A DNA stretch of 64,000 bases from an uncultured Acetatifactor sp. (GTDB lineage Bacteria > Bacillota > Clostridia > Lachnospirales > Lachnospiraceae). Where the stretch lies: the NCBI GenBank assembly GCA_910589655.1, contig CAJUTJ010000146.1, positions 3,617 to 67,616 of the forward strand, written 5' to 3'. Under the pieces are notes generated by a model. That model was not told where the DNA came from. It saw nothing but the letters and a program-made list of their open reading frames with translations, and made no database searches. Shown piece after piece: positions 10,401 to 19,069 of the stretch. Each line of letters starts with the position of its first letter. Position 1 is the stretch's first letter. The position numbers and the translations under genes are program-made.

Positions 10401-11005
10401 AAATCCGCGGGGCAGGAAACCTTCTGGGTATGAGGCAGCACGGACACATGGAGGCGGTGGGATATGATCTGTACTGTAAAATGCTCAATGAAGCAGTACA
10501 GACCTTAAAAGGAGCGGCCGTGGCGGCGGATTTTGCCACGCTGATCGATTTGGACGTGGACGCGTATATTCCCGAAACCTATATTGTAAATGAGATGCAG
10601 AAGCTGGATATCTATAAGCGGATTGCGGGCATTGAAAACGGTAAGGAACGGGACGATATGAAGGATGAGCTGCTGGACCGTTTCGGTGAGATACCCAAAC
10701 CGGTGGACAATCTGTTGAGGATAGCGCTGATCCGTGTGGCGGCTCATGGGCTTTATATGACGGAAATTAAGGGGAAGAACGAGAGGATCACCTTTACCTT
10801 CCGGGCGGACGCTTCCGTGGATCCGGAGGGTATCCCCAAGCTGTTAGGCAAATACGGGCAGAAGCTGTCCTTCACTGCCTACGGCAACCCTTTCTTTACC
10901 TACAAATATAAAAAGACGGGATTGGTGGAGACGGATGCAGAGCTGCTGCTCAATACGGCAGAAGAGCTTTTGAAAGATTTTAAGGGAGTTTTATTACTCT
11001 CGTAA
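7472..11005 (+). CDS. mfd: Transcription-repair coupling factor Mfd
   Basis: 1177 residues, normal length. Order: UvrB-like N-terminal region (about 1-350), CarD-type RNA polymerase interaction domain (VGDYVVHETHGLG near 503), translocase with Walker A GDVGYGKTE (near 653), DEEQRFG (near 755), QLRGRVGRS (near 923), and the C-terminal TRCF domain. It displaces stalled RNA polymerase and recruits UvrA. Translationally linked to pth. Confidence 0.97.
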   Translation: MQALLAPLQELAEFDGMRKAVAGGNASIALTGCVDSQKLHIIYGISDGLKCKVIVTYSDVKAKELFEEYKFYDRNVMLYPAKDLIFFQADIHGNQLVKERVKTLRRLMEGKPVTIVTTYAALMTPQALWDRKRDVIDVERGGSLQEKELARKLVSMGYENCYQVESAGQFSVRGGIIDIFDLTEENPYRIELWGDEVESIRSFDVLSQRSIEKLESISVFPATEFVLDEDRIRAGLKKLEQEAAKQEKMFRDKHCPEEAQRIKLQVKELKEQLLEFHSRVNLESYIRYFYENTVTLPKLLHTMGKTAFFMDEPARIKEQADAVELEFRESMTQRMEKGYLLPGQTDILYSGEQVAVSLADGSVVTVAAMEGRTGYFKPEKKLDMASRSVASYNNSFETLVKDLTMFRKKGYRVLLLSGSRTRAKRLAEDLRDMGLTAVYTDDPFRTVQPGEVLTYYGHVGKGFEYPFLKFVVLSETDIFGSEKKKKKAKKLYQGQKIKDFNELKVGDYVVHETHGLGIYRGIEKVETENVVKDYIKIEYRDGGNLYVLATGLDVIQKYASSEAKKPRLNKLGTKEWEKTKTKVRSAVNEVAKDLVELYAVRQQSQGYAYGKDTVWQREFEEMFPFEETEDQLTAISDTKSDMESTKIMDRLICGDVGYGKTEIAIRAAFKAVQEGKQVVYLVPTTILAQQHYNTFVQRMSHFPVTVHLMSRFRTAGEIKKTISELQKGMVDIVIGTHRVLSQDVKFKDLGLLIIDEEQRFGVTHKEKIKKLKENVDVLTLTATPIPRTLHMSLIGIRDMSVLEEAPEDRLPIQTFVCEYNEELVREAISRELARQGQVYYVYNRVNNIADIAAKIAGLVPEATVAYAHGQMKEHELERIMFDFINGEIDVLVSTTIIETGMDISNVNTMIIHDSDNLGLSQLYQLRGRVGRSNRTAYAFLMYKRDKMLKEIAEKRLEAIKEFTDLGSGFKIAMRDLEIRGAGNLLGMRQHGHMEAVGYDLYCKMLNEAVQTLKGAAVAADFATLIDLDVDAYIPETYIVNEMQKLDIYKRIAGIENGKERDDMKDELLDRFGEIPKPVDNLLRIALIRVAAHGLYMTEIKGKNERITFTFRADASVDPEGIPKLLGKYGQKLSFTAYGNPFFTYKYKKTGLVETDAELLLNTAEELLKDFKGVLLLS

Positions 11006-11128
11006 TATGATACCTTCTATTCAGAACAAAACAAATCAAGGCAAGGCGGCCGGAAACGTTCCCAGCGGAAAAGTTCGGACGGGCCGGCTGAGACAGGCCG
11101 AATCAGATTCTGGATAGGAGGTATTTTT

Positions 11129-11242
11129 ATGAAGGGTTATCACACACAGAGCGGCTATATGGGGCTGGTGGAGGGCAGTTACATTTTGTTTGCCAGCGAG
11201 GGGGAGTACATGGAATATATAGAGGAATTTAATGTAATATAG
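11129..11242 (+). CDS. Small conserved-type protein, 37 residues
   Basis: ATG at 11129 preceded by GGAGG at ideal spacing; ORF of 37 codons beginning MKGYHTQSGYMG and ending EEFNVI, rich in Tyr, Gly and Glu. I recall similar short proteins with a GYMG motif in Lachnospiraceae, but the function is unknown to me. No membrane segment. It follows mfd by 120 bases. The strong ribosome site and coherent composition support translation. Confidence 0.6.
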   Translation: MKGYHTQSGYMGLVEGSYILFASEGEYMEYIEEFNVI

Positions 11243-11367
11243 ATATTTACTTGCGGGTAAGACGGATACAACTATCTGTCTTAAGGAGATAGCTGAGGGG
11301 AAAACCGTATGAATGGTAAACAATATCATATTCTGCCGGAGGGGAAATAACCTTTTCGTATATTCTC

Positions 11368-11396
11368 TTTCTTGTAAGCATGAGATGTGGTACAAT
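11368..11396 (+). promoter_or_regulatory. Probable sigma-A promoter for the KDG kinase gene
   Basis: TTTCTT, 17 bases, TACAAT, lying 130 bases before the kinase start. The preceding stretch (11243-11367) holds a hairpin AAGACGGATA/TATCTGTCTT and no convincing gene. Confidence 0.45.
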
Positions 11397-11527
11397 AGCC
11401 TTAACCGCACATAATATAAGAAATAGTGATGGCGGCGTGGATATTTATGTCGTAAAATCAGGTAAATGCAAGGCAAAAGCATATTAATGCAAACAGGATA
11501 GAAAGTATGAAAAGAGAGGGTAAACAC

Positions 11528-12550
11528 ATGAAGAAAGAATTTGATCTGCTGTCATTGGGGGAGATTATGCTTCGTCTGTCACCGCCGTCCAACGAGCGTA
11601 TGACCAGAGGAGACACTTTCAGCAAACAGGCAGGAGGTGCAGAGCTGAATTCCGCCACCGGAGCGGCTATGCTGGGTCTGCGCTGCGGCATTATCTCCAA
11701 ACTGCCTGCTAACGATCTGGGCATGTACATAAAGAACCGTGTCCGCCTCTGCGGTGTCAGCGACGACTATCTGGTGTATGATGAGAGCGGTGATGCACGT
11801 CTTGGGGTGTACTACTATGAGAGCGGGGCATATCCCAGAAAGCCCCGTATTGTCTACGACAGAAAAAACACGTCCATCAATAAGCTGTCCATCGGCGATT
11901 TTGACGAGAGTATTTTCCGTTCCGCCAGATGCTTTCACACCAGCGGCATCACTCTGGCGCTGAGCCATGAGCTTCGCGATACGGCGGTTGAGATGATTAA
12001 GAAGTTTAAGGAACAGGGAACCATTATTTCCTTTGACGTGAATTTCAGAGGAAATCTATGGACCGGTTCCGAGGCAAAGGCTTGTATAGAGACGATTCTG
12101 CCCTATGTGGACATTTTCTTCTGCTCGGAAGAGACTGCCCGGTTGACTTTCTTGAAGGAAGGGGATGCCAAGAGCATCATGAAGAGCTTTACCGAGGACT
12201 TCCCTATTTCGATTGTGGCGTCCACTCAACGTATTGTCCACAGCCCTAAGCGTCACACCTTCGGCTCCATTATTTACAGCGCAAAGGATGATACTTATTA
12301 TGAAGAAGCGCCCTATGCCGACATTGAGGTGGTGGATCGTATCGGAAGCGGCGACGCGTATATTTCCGGTGTGCTATACGGACTGCTGTCCCATGAGGGG
12401 GAATACCAGCGAGCCCTTGAGTATGGAAATGCGGTGAGTTCTTTGAAGAATACCATTCCCGGCGATCTCCTCAGCACCGATTTAAAGGAAATAGACGGAA
12501 TCATCCGGGAGCACAAGTCTACGGGACGTATCGCCGAGATGGACAGATAA
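11528..12550 (+). CDS. kdgK: PfkB-family sugar kinase, probable 2-keto-3-deoxygluconate kinase
   Basis: 340 residues from the ATG at 11528, preceded by GAGAGGG; an ATG at 11507 is possible but has a poorer site. Ribokinase fold: N-terminal LGEIMLRLSPP substrate region, GGAELNSA (sugar contact), and the PfkB signature DRIGSGDAYISG near residue 270 with the catalytic Asp in GSGDA. The LSP-type start and overall match favour KDG kinase, which phosphorylates the product of uronate breakdown. That fits the GH28 locus 5 kb upstream. Another ketose kinase remains possible. Confidence 0.72.
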   Translation: MKKEFDLLSLGEIMLRLSPPSNERMTRGDTFSKQAGGAELNSATGAAMLGLRCGIISKLPANDLGMYIKNRVRLCGVSDDYLVYDESGDARLGVYYYESGAYPRKPRIVYDRKNTSINKLSIGDFDESIFRSARCFHTSGITLALSHELRDTAVEMIKKFKEQGTIISFDVNFRGNLWTGSEAKACIETILPYVDIFFCSEETARLTFLKEGDAKSIMKSFTEDFPISIVASTQRIVHSPKRHTFGSIIYSAKDDTYYEEAPYADIEVVDRIGSGDAYISGVLYGLLSHEGEYQRALEYGNAVSSLKNTIPGDLLSTDLKEIDGIIREHKSTGRIAEMDR

Positions 12551-12575
12551 TCAGCGGTTTCGATTTCCCGGCGGA

Positions 12576-14177
12576 TTAATCTTGCTTCGGCACGGCCACA
12601 TACCAGTCGTGGAACGGAGTCAGGGTGAAATCATTTTCAAAGTCGGGCACATCTATATAGTAGATAATATAGATGCTCTCGGAACGAATGTTTTCATAGT
12701 CGATTCCTATGTGGATACGGATTCCGTCTTCGGTTTCAAAGCTGGCGGGAGCAGGCGCAACATTATAAATTACGGAAGACAGATATTGGGAGGGCAGAGT
12801 CTCGGTGTATAAAAGTAATCGGGGCCATTGCGCTCCCTTTTCCACAATGATAGAATCAATTTCCCGTGCCGAGCACTGTTCCAGCGCATAATGGACGCAG
12901 TCTTCCACGCCTTCCGCAAAATAGGCGCTCACAACTCCGCGGTAGTCCGTGTAATAATCCTTTTGAAAAAAGCCAAGGCAGATCAGGTATACGAAAGCAA
13001 GACCGCAGGACAATATTTTTGTGAGCTGCGCTTTCTTTCGCCCGGCCAACTCCGTTACGGTCCAAACCCCATATGCTTCGACCAGCACCAGAGGAATATA
13101 CAGAGCGTTGATCTGATGGAGAACAGCCGATACCAGCAGACAGACAATACCTCCCCCGAGCAGCTGGACAAATAAAAAGAATTCCGGACAGAATTCCTTT
13201 TTGCGGAAGCTGAGGAATAAACGCGTCAGCAGAGAAAAGGTTCCTGCAATGATGAAGATTCTGCCGATATCATAAAAAAGTCCCCATGGGAGCAGAATAT
13301 CGAAAGCACTGCCGTTGTTCTGATGCCAGAGAAGGGAGAGCGCCTTGCGCAGATTCTGCCACATGCCGGAAACAGTCAACGCAATTTCGGATCCGCGGTA
13401 GCCTCCCATCTTCGGAACGGTCATAAAGGGAAGGGATATTTCGGGTATTAACTCCGAATTAACCATTACAAACAAGAGAAGCGGTACGGCCATAAGAAAC
13501 AAAATCAGAGAAGCCCAGAGCCCCCATCGGTCAATGCGCATTTTTTTGTGCAACAGGCAGTATGCAATCTGCAGAATAAGCATAATCGGGACAATGGGCC
13601 AGATAACGGCATAGCAGTACAGGCTTAATCCATAAAAGAATCCCGACAGAAGGAGATATTTCTTTTGCTCCAATCCCTTTACAAAGAAGGTCAGCCCGAA
13701 GATCAAAAAGCCGGGAGCCAGATTGGCATCCAGCCCCCATCGGGACATCATAATATGCCATGGGCATATGGCCAAAAGAAAAAGGCTCCAGAGGGCCAGA
13801 CTCTTGTTTTTAAAAAGACATTTGATCAGACAGTAGACAGAATATAGAGTAAAGACGGACACCGCCGCTTGAGGAAGTCTGCTCAGGAAGGGGGAGAAGT
13901 GTCCGCCGTTCAATGCAAAAAGGGGCATTAACAGCCACACATACAATGCGCTGTGACCGTCGCCCCAGTCCGCCATATAGACCGGAAAACGATGTCCGGC
14001 GGAATCCATTCCTTCCTGCAGAAGAGCAAATCCATTCCAAGCCACAAAGCTTTCGTCCTGATGCATTCCGCCGGGGACACTGTCTAGGCAGATCAGCCGG
14101 AGAAATGCACCAAGCAGCAGAATGCAAAGGGGAAGTAAATCGGTTAGGGAAAATTTAGTAATCTTTTTATCGGTCAT
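12576..14177 (-). CDS. GT39/ArnT-like membrane glycosyltransferase
   Basis: 533 residues, about eleven hydrophobic segments, with an acidic HQDES motif in the first external loop (near residue 40), where the lipid-linked sugar transferases of the GT-C fold place catalytic Asp/Glu. It likely moves a sugar from polyprenyl phosphate to an envelope acceptor at the membrane. It lies downstream of DUF4956 and VTC genes on the same strand with a 28-base gap, suggesting one operon. Acceptor and donor cannot be told from sequence. Confidence 0.7.
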   Translation of the reverse strand: MTDKKITKFSLTDLLPLCILLLGAFLRLICLDSVPGGMHQDESFVAWNGFALLQEGMDSAGHRFPVYMADWGDGHSALYVWLLMPLFALNGGHFSPFLSRLPQAAVSVFTLYSVYCLIKCLFKNKSLALWSLFLLAICPWHIMMSRWGLDANLAPGFLIFGLTFFVKGLEQKKYLLLSGFFYGLSLYCYAVIWPIVPIMLILQIAYCLLHKKMRIDRWGLWASLILFLMAVPLLLFVMVNSELIPEISLPFMTVPKMGGYRGSEIALTVSGMWQNLRKALSLLWHQNNGSAFDILLPWGLFYDIGRIFIIAGTFSLLTRLFLSFRKKEFCPEFFLFVQLLGGGIVCLLVSAVLHQINALYIPLVLVEAYGVWTVTELAGRKKAQLTKILSCGLAFVYLICLGFFQKDYYTDYRGVVSAYFAEGVEDCVHYALEQCSAREIDSIIVEKGAQWPRLLLYTETLPSQYLSSVIYNVAPAPASFETEDGIRIHIGIDYENIRSESIYIIYYIDVPDFENDFTLTPFHDWYVAVPKQD

Positions 14178-14205
14178 TGCGTTTCCTCTTGAGGAGAATT
14201 CTATA

Positions 14206-14871
14206 TCAGGCCTCTTGATTATATTGTACCAATACTACGTTTTTTACGCCGGTAATACCGGACAGATTGTCTACCAGCGGGCCGGAATCCTTTTTCAGGC
14301 TCACGGCATACGTGATTTCTGTGGTGGAGCCGCGTTTAATCTTGGATTTCAGCTTCTTTTTCTGTTCATATAAGGCCTCCTCCAAAGCTTCTGCCGCTTC
14401 GTCCCCGTAACGGATTACCAACAGATAGGAAGCGGTGCCGTTCAGGAGCAGGTAGCAGAGAATAAAAACCAAATCTACAAGGAGGGTTCCTATAATGGCA
14501 ATGAAATAAAGCCTTGCACCGGAAGTAAGTCCGGCGGCTATAGCGAAAAACAAGAAGCCCACATCCAGAGGTTCCTTTACCGCAGCCCTGAAACGCACGA
14601 TGGAAAGCGCGCCCACCATACCAAGGGATAATACCAGATTGGTGGAAATACAGAGGATGATAAAGTTGGTGAGAAGGGTGAGCATTATGAGCAGCATACC
14701 GAAGCTCGGAGAGTATGAGACTCCCTTATAAAAATAGCGGTAAACTACATAGATCAAAGCAGCACATAGAAAAGCCACCGCAAAAGACAAGATAACCGTC
14801 CCTACGGAAAGGGATTCGATCATTCCCATCTGCTGCATGGATTCCGATAATAAATTTTTAATGGTATTCAT
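14206..14871 (-). CDS. DUF4956 membrane protein
   Basis: 221 residues from the start at 14871, chosen because AGGAG precedes it; the frame extends further upstream without a ribosome site. Four hydrophobic segments (residues about 20-45, 55-85, 95-120, 125-150) with the family-typical GMVGALSIVRFRAAVKEP stretch, then a cytosolic ferredoxin-like tail. Families of this kind are often found beside VTC-domain and CotH genes, as here. Function unknown; a role in polyphosphate transport or envelope polymer handling is only inferred from neighbours. Confidence 0.85.
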   Translation of the reverse strand: MNTIKNLLSESMQQMGMIESLSVGTVILSFAVAFLCAALIYVVYRYFYKGVSYSPSFGMLLIMLTLLTNFIILCISTNLVLSLGMVGALSIVRFRAAVKEPLDVGFLFFAIAAGLTSGARLYFIAIIGTLLVDLVFILCYLLLNGTASYLLVIRYGDEAAEALEEALYEQKKKLKSKIKRGSTTEITYAVSLKKDSGPLVDNLSGITGVKNVVLVQYNQEA

Positions 14872-14902
14872 GGTGAAATCTCCTGTTCGTTTTCTCGGGC
14901 AG

Positions 14903-15628
14903 TTATAGGTGGAGAAGCCTGCCCCCCAAAAAGCTGCCTTGCTTCCAAAGCAGATTATTACGGCACAGCACATATTTTGACAATGCCATCCGCTGGGCGG
15001 ACACACTGTTTAAAAGACGGCTGATGTGTTCCGGCAGATACTGGTTAAACTTTATCTCCAGAATAGTGTCTTCCCCCAGTACATCGGAACCGCCCTCCGG
15101 CGTCCAGATCGGAATCTCGGGGCTGCCCGACAACAGGGCGCTGTCAAAGGTTATGCGCGTATGCCCTAAGGGAAATGTATATGCTTTGCGGACATAATCT
15201 ACCACCACCACGGGCCGCAGACATTCCGAAAGAGCCATGGCATAGATAGAATCGCTGAGGGGATTGCGGTAGTCGGGAAGGGAGGAAAAGTCGCATTGCA
15301 TCATGGCATCGGCAGTTTCCTTTGAAACCGTCATAGAAGCTTTGTAAATGAGATTTCCGCGTTTTTCTTTCCGCTCCAGTTTGATCAGGTCGTCCTGACA
15401 GTTATAAAAGCGGAGACGGATTTTTTCGCGTTCGGAGATACCGGCTTCCTTTTCCGCGTAGGCCCGGTCGGTAATGGTGTCAAAATAGATACTGCGGATG
15501 GTGTAGCTTCCGTCGCTTCCGCTGTGGATATCCGGCGGCATTACGGCACGGATGCGCTGCTCCAGCAGAAGTCTTTGGGCAGGCGGCAAGAGCCGCTTTA
15601 TTTCCTGCCGGTACTTTTTTTCGGCCAT
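14903..15628 (-). CDS. VTC-domain protein, polyphosphate polymerase-like
   Basis: 241 residues; start preceded by AGGAGG. A tunnel-fold VTC domain: RSIYFDT near residue 47, then basic strand pairs (REKIRLRFYN, LIKLERKEKRG) that bind phosphate chains, and EIKFNQYLPEH near the end, matching the conserved Glu of the family. In yeast the domain makes polyphosphate from ATP; bacterial members are poorly characterised. First gene of the minus-strand operon with DUF4956 and the GT39-like gene. Confidence 0.87.
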   Translation of the reverse strand: MAEKKYRQEIKRLLPPAQRLLLEQRIRAVMPPDIHSGSDGSYTIRSIYFDTITDRAYAEKEAGISEREKIRLRFYNCQDDLIKLERKEKRGNLIYKASMTVSKETADAMMQCDFSSLPDYRNPLSDSIYAMALSECLRPVVVVDYVRKAYTFPLGHTRITFDSALLSGSPEIPIWTPEGGSDVLGEDTILEIKFNQYLPEHISRLLNSVSAQRMALSKYVLCRNNLLWKQGSFLGGRLLHL

Positions 15629-15727
15629 ATTGGTATTCCTCCTGAATTCTCTTTAATAATATAGCATAGGTACATGCTTTTTAAAAGTCTTTTTTTGACA
15701 GGATAGTGCAAGTATGTTAAGTTATAA

Positions 15728-15868
15728 GTAACAGTTCAGGCAGCCCCTCCCGCGAAGTCAAAATCGCGTCCCTATGCGATTTTGCGAGACATGCGGGCGC
15801 CAAAACGCATTCTTTCCGCGTTTTGTGTGCATTCTCGTAACGGTTCAGTGCCCTGTCTGAACTGTTAC
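15728..15868. repeat. Element B copy 1: MITE-like repeat (diverged)
   Basis: 141 bp bounded by perfect 12-base inverted ends GTAACAGTTCAG/CTGAACTGTTAC. Inside are hairpins AAATCGC/GCGATTT and AAAACGC/GCGTTTT plus the family word GAGACATGCG. It lies in the 313-base divergent gap between the VTC and CotH genes. Confidence 0.65.
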
Positions 15869-15941
15869 AGTTATAAAGGAATGATTTATCAAACACATTC
15901 TTTTTGATTTGTCCGGTTAAAAATGTGGTGAAGGAATTGGG

Positions 15942-18413
15942 ATGCAATTGAACAGAAAACAAAAACAAATATTTGCCTTTTTGGCGGCTGCATTTGTGCT
16001 GTTGTCTTTGGCCGGTTTCCTGATAGACGGCGCAATACGAAAAACGGATTCGAAAATCCCCAAGGAACAGGTGGAGTTTTCCCACGAAAGCGGATTCTAT
16101 ACCGAGACGATTTTCTTGGAGCTGAAGACGGGGGAGAGGGGAGACATTTTGTACACTTTGGACGGCTCCAACCCTTCCGGAGAGAACGAAAATGCGTTTG
16201 TCTACGACCACCGGCAGGGCATTGTGCTGGAATGTTCGGAGACAGAACAAGTCTATACAGTAAAAGCCGCCGTTTTCGGAAACGGCACGGAGCAGGGAGC
16301 GGGTTCCGGAAACGGCACGGAGCAGGGAGCGGGCTTCGGAAACGGCACGGAGCAGGGAGCGGGCTTCGGAAACGGCACGGAGCAGAGCGGTTCCGGAGAC
16401 GGCACAAATACGGAGCGGGATACAAGCTCCGGCAGCGGGGAGGACTCTGTCAGGATCTGTACAGGGACTTATATCGTAGGCTCGGGAGTACGGGAAAGGT
16501 ATGATATCCCTGTTCTGTCCATTTCGGGGGATCCGGCCGATCTGTTCGGGGAAGAGGGAATTTTGCCGGTTGAGAACCGCTATTTCAGAGGCCGGGAGTA
16601 CGAAAAAGAGGTTCGGGCCACGCTCTTTGACCTGCAGGGAGAAGAGGCCTTTGCCCAAAATTGCGGTCTGCGCGTATACGGTTCCTCTTCGCGGGGGAAA
16701 AACCAGCCCTCTTTACGGCTGTATGCCCGTTCCGAATATGACGAGAACAAGACTTTCCATTATTATTTCTTTGAGGACGATTACGGGGCGGATAATGTGC
16801 GGATATCCGATTACAAGCGCATTATCCTGCGGAACGGCGGGGACGACAACGGCTATGCATACATCCGGAACGAGCTGGGCAACCGGCTCAGCGGGGAGGC
16901 CGGTTTTCCCGACGTGCAGCACGCGTCCCCTGTGTGCGTCTATATCAACGGAGAATATTTCGGGGTATACTGGTTTATCAACAATTATGATGACCGGTAT
17001 TTCGAGGAAAAATACGGCGAATATGACGGACGGATGGTGGTTCTGGAGGGACAGACATCGGGTCTGTACGAGCAGGAGGAAGAAGACGAAACGGAAAAGC
17101 TGATCCGGGAGGAGTACAATGCCTTTTACGCGGAGGCCTCCGCGCTGGACTTAAATGTGGACGAGAATTGGGAGCGGTTAAACAAAACCGTAGACGTGGA
17201 AAACTTTTTAGAATATATGGCCCTTGAAAATTATGTGTGTAATCAGGATTATATGGTAAATAATTTCCGGGCTTACCGGTATTATTCTCCCGAAGGTGAG
17301 TATGAGGAGGGGACGGTATTTGACGGCAGATACCGGTATCTGCTGTTTGATCTGGACGAGTCCTTCGGATTTGCCGTCCATGGCGGCGAGGGGACAGGGC
17401 CGGAGGCTCTGCGGACAGCAAGCTGTCTGGGAGATATCAGCATATTCAGTAAGCTGTTCAATAATATTATGACCAGACCCGAGGGAAGGGAAAATTATAT
17501 ACGCTATTACCTGTCCCTTGCCAATTACTATTTTGCACCCGAACAGTCTCTGGCCGTTATGGCGCAGATGCATGAAAGCCACGGAAGCGAGTTAAAATAT
17601 TTATATAACGAGACGGAGCTTCTGGCCGGAAATGCGGACACGCCGGAAAATACGGATTACGGACATGTACTGAATGAACTCGATATAATCGCAAGCTTTT
17701 TGGAAGAGAGGCCGGCGTTTGCGCTTCAGGATCTATCGGTGTCTTTTGGCTTGCAGCAGGCTTATAAACTTCTATTGGCCAATGAGAATCAAGCCAATAT
17801 AACTTTGGACAATGCTGTGTTTCACGATGCGGAGTATGAAGGGTTTTATTTTCAGGAAGTTCCGGTGAGGTTATCGGCATCGCCCCAATGCGGTTATCGG
17901 TTTGACTATTGGCTGGTGAACGGAAACAGAGCGGATACGGAGACGCTGGAGATTGGACCGGAGATGATAGAAGACGGTTTTGTGGGAATCGAGTGCGTTA
18001 CTTCCCCGGATCCGGAGGCGGGCTTGGTAATCACTGCCATAAAGAGCAGGGGATTAGGGGATTATATCGTGTTGGAAAATTTCGGAACCGAAGAACTCAA
18101 TTTAAAATATTATTTTCTGACGGATAAGGCGGAGGAAGGCAGAGCTTCATCGCTGCCCTCCATGAGGCTTGCGCCGGGAGAAAGCGTGACCGTTTACTGC
18201 AGTAATTATACCCGCATAGACGCTCTCGGAAAACCGGGAATCAATTTTAATTTAAAAGCCGGAGAGACACTGGAGCTTTACAAAAGTGACGGAACTTTTT
18301 TACAGGCAGTGGAAGTGCCTCGGCTGAGCAGCGGGGAGAGCATATATCGATTGGATCCTTACAGCGGTGCGTTTTATGAGGAGGTTCATAACGTTTCTGA
18401 GAGCATTGATTAA
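15942..18413 (+). CDS. CotH-kinase-family surface protein with chitobiase-like and lamin-tail domains
   Basis: 823 residues. N-terminal signal anchor (about 8-28), then a CHB_HEX_C-type beta domain (about 45-115, DILYTLDGSNPS), a Gly/Asn/Thr/Glu repeat linker (about 113-152), a CotH protein-kinase-like domain (about 185-500, GLRVYGSSSRGKNQPS, YFGVYWFINN, LFDLDESFG) and a C-terminal lamin-tail-like domain (about 695-815). CotH proteins are atypical kinases that modify coat or cell-surface proteins. The protein is probably membrane-anchored and outside. Divergent from the VTC/DUF4956 operon, a common pairing. Confidence 0.88.
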   Translation: MQLNRKQKQIFAFLAAAFVLLSLAGFLIDGAIRKTDSKIPKEQVEFSHESGFYTETIFLELKTGERGDILYTLDGSNPSGENENAFVYDHRQGIVLECSETEQVYTVKAAVFGNGTEQGAGSGNGTEQGAGFGNGTEQGAGFGNGTEQSGSGDGTNTERDTSSGSGEDSVRICTGTYIVGSGVRERYDIPVLSISGDPADLFGEEGILPVENRYFRGREYEKEVRATLFDLQGEEAFAQNCGLRVYGSSSRGKNQPSLRLYARSEYDENKTFHYYFFEDDYGADNVRISDYKRIILRNGGDDNGYAYIRNELGNRLSGEAGFPDVQHASPVCVYINGEYFGVYWFINNYDDRYFEEKYGEYDGRMVVLEGQTSGLYEQEEEDETEKLIREEYNAFYAEASALDLNVDENWERLNKTVDVENFLEYMALENYVCNQDYMVNNFRAYRYYSPEGEYEEGTVFDGRYRYLLFDLDESFGFAVHGGEGTGPEALRTASCLGDISIFSKLFNNIMTRPEGRENYIRYYLSLANYYFAPEQSLAVMAQMHESHGSELKYLYNETELLAGNADTPENTDYGHVLNELDIIASFLEERPAFALQDLSVSFGLQQAYKLLLANENQANITLDNAVFHDAEYEGFYFQEVPVRLSASPQCGYRFDYWLVNGNRADTETLEIGPEMIEDGFVGIECVTSPDPEAGLVITAIKSRGLGDYIVLENFGTEELNLKYYFLTDKAEEGRASSLPSMRLAPGESVTVYCSNYTRIDALGKPGINFNLKAGETLELYKSDGTFLQAVEVPRLSSGESIYRLDPYSGAFYEEVHNVSESID
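16278..16394 (+). repeat. 30-bp in-frame tandem repeat inside the CotH gene
   Basis: Three full 30-bp units plus a 27-base fourth unit encode repeated GNGTEQGAG-type decapeptides in the linker after the first domain. In-frame length preserves the reading frame and probably varies between strains. Confidence 0.92.
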
Positions 18414-18438
18414 TTTCTTGCTTCAAATTTCATAAAAA

Positions 18439-18468
18439 TGTATAATAACCCTTTGTTTACAAATACTA
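18439..18468 (+). promoter_or_regulatory. Possible sigma-G-type promoter ahead of spoVT
   Basis: TGTATA followed after 16 bases by AAATACTA resembles the forespore sigma-G pattern (TGNATA, CATACTA). spoVT is sigma-G controlled in Bacillus subtilis. The match is imperfect. Confidence 0.3.
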
Positions 18469-18519
18469 GAAACGCGTTTTGATATGTAACAGTATGTTGT
18501 GAATGGAGGGTTTTTCTAT

Positions 18520-19065
18520 ATGAAAGCGACAGGAATCGTAAGAAGAATAGATGATCTGGGAAGAATCGTGATTCCGAAGGAAATCCGCAGAACACTGCAC
18601 ATCAGGGAATCGGATCCTTTGGAAATATATACGGATAAGGAAGGACAGGTCATACTGAAAAAGTATTCTCCCATCGGTGAGATGACCACTTTTGCAAAAC
18701 AGTACGCGGAAAGTCTCGCGCAGGTGTCCGGACATGCCGCATTGATTGCGGACAGGGATCAGTTCATTGCGGCGGCGGGCGGCTATAAACAGATGGTAAA
18801 CAAGTCCGTGAGTAAGCAGATGGATGAAAAGGTGCATAACAGAGAGACGCTTATGGCTACCAAGGGAGACAGAAATTTTATCACTATCTGTGAAGATGCT
18901 GCCAATGATTACCAGCATGAGGCCATCACGCCCATTCTGTGTGAAGGAGATGTGATCGGAAGCGTGGTTCTTTTGCAGAACGATAATAAGAGCCGCATGG
19001 GTGAGGTGGAACAGAAGCTTCTGCTTTCCGCGGCCGGTTTTCTGGGGAGACAGATGGAGCAATAA
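18520..19065 (+). CDS. spoVT: Stage V sporulation protein T, AbrB-type regulator
   Basis: 181 residues from the ATG at 18520, preceded by GGAGGG; the GTG/ATG at 18499 lacks a site. The N-terminal swapped-hairpin AbrB domain (MKATGIVRRIDDLGRIVIPKEI) is followed by a GAF-like domain (about 55-181) that binds a small molecule. In sporulating Firmicutes SpoVT modulates forespore sigma-G genes and spore quality. Its presence supports a spore-forming host. Confidence 0.93.
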   Translation: MKATGIVRRIDDLGRIVIPKEIRRTLHIRESDPLEIYTDKEGQVILKKYSPIGEMTTFAKQYAESLAQVSGHAALIADRDQFIAAAGGYKQMVNKSVSKQMDEKVHNRETLMATKGDRNFITICEDAANDYQHEAITPILCEGDVIGSVVLLQNDNKSRMGEVEQKLLLSAAGFLGRQMEQ

Positions 19066-19069
19066 TGCC

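Noticed and set aside
15717..16658. 313-codon minus-strand frame through the CotH repeat region
   Set aside because: Antisense to a clear CotH gene and across element B. The repeated Leu-Arg-Ala-Val-Ser peptide only mirrors the 30-bp DNA repeat.
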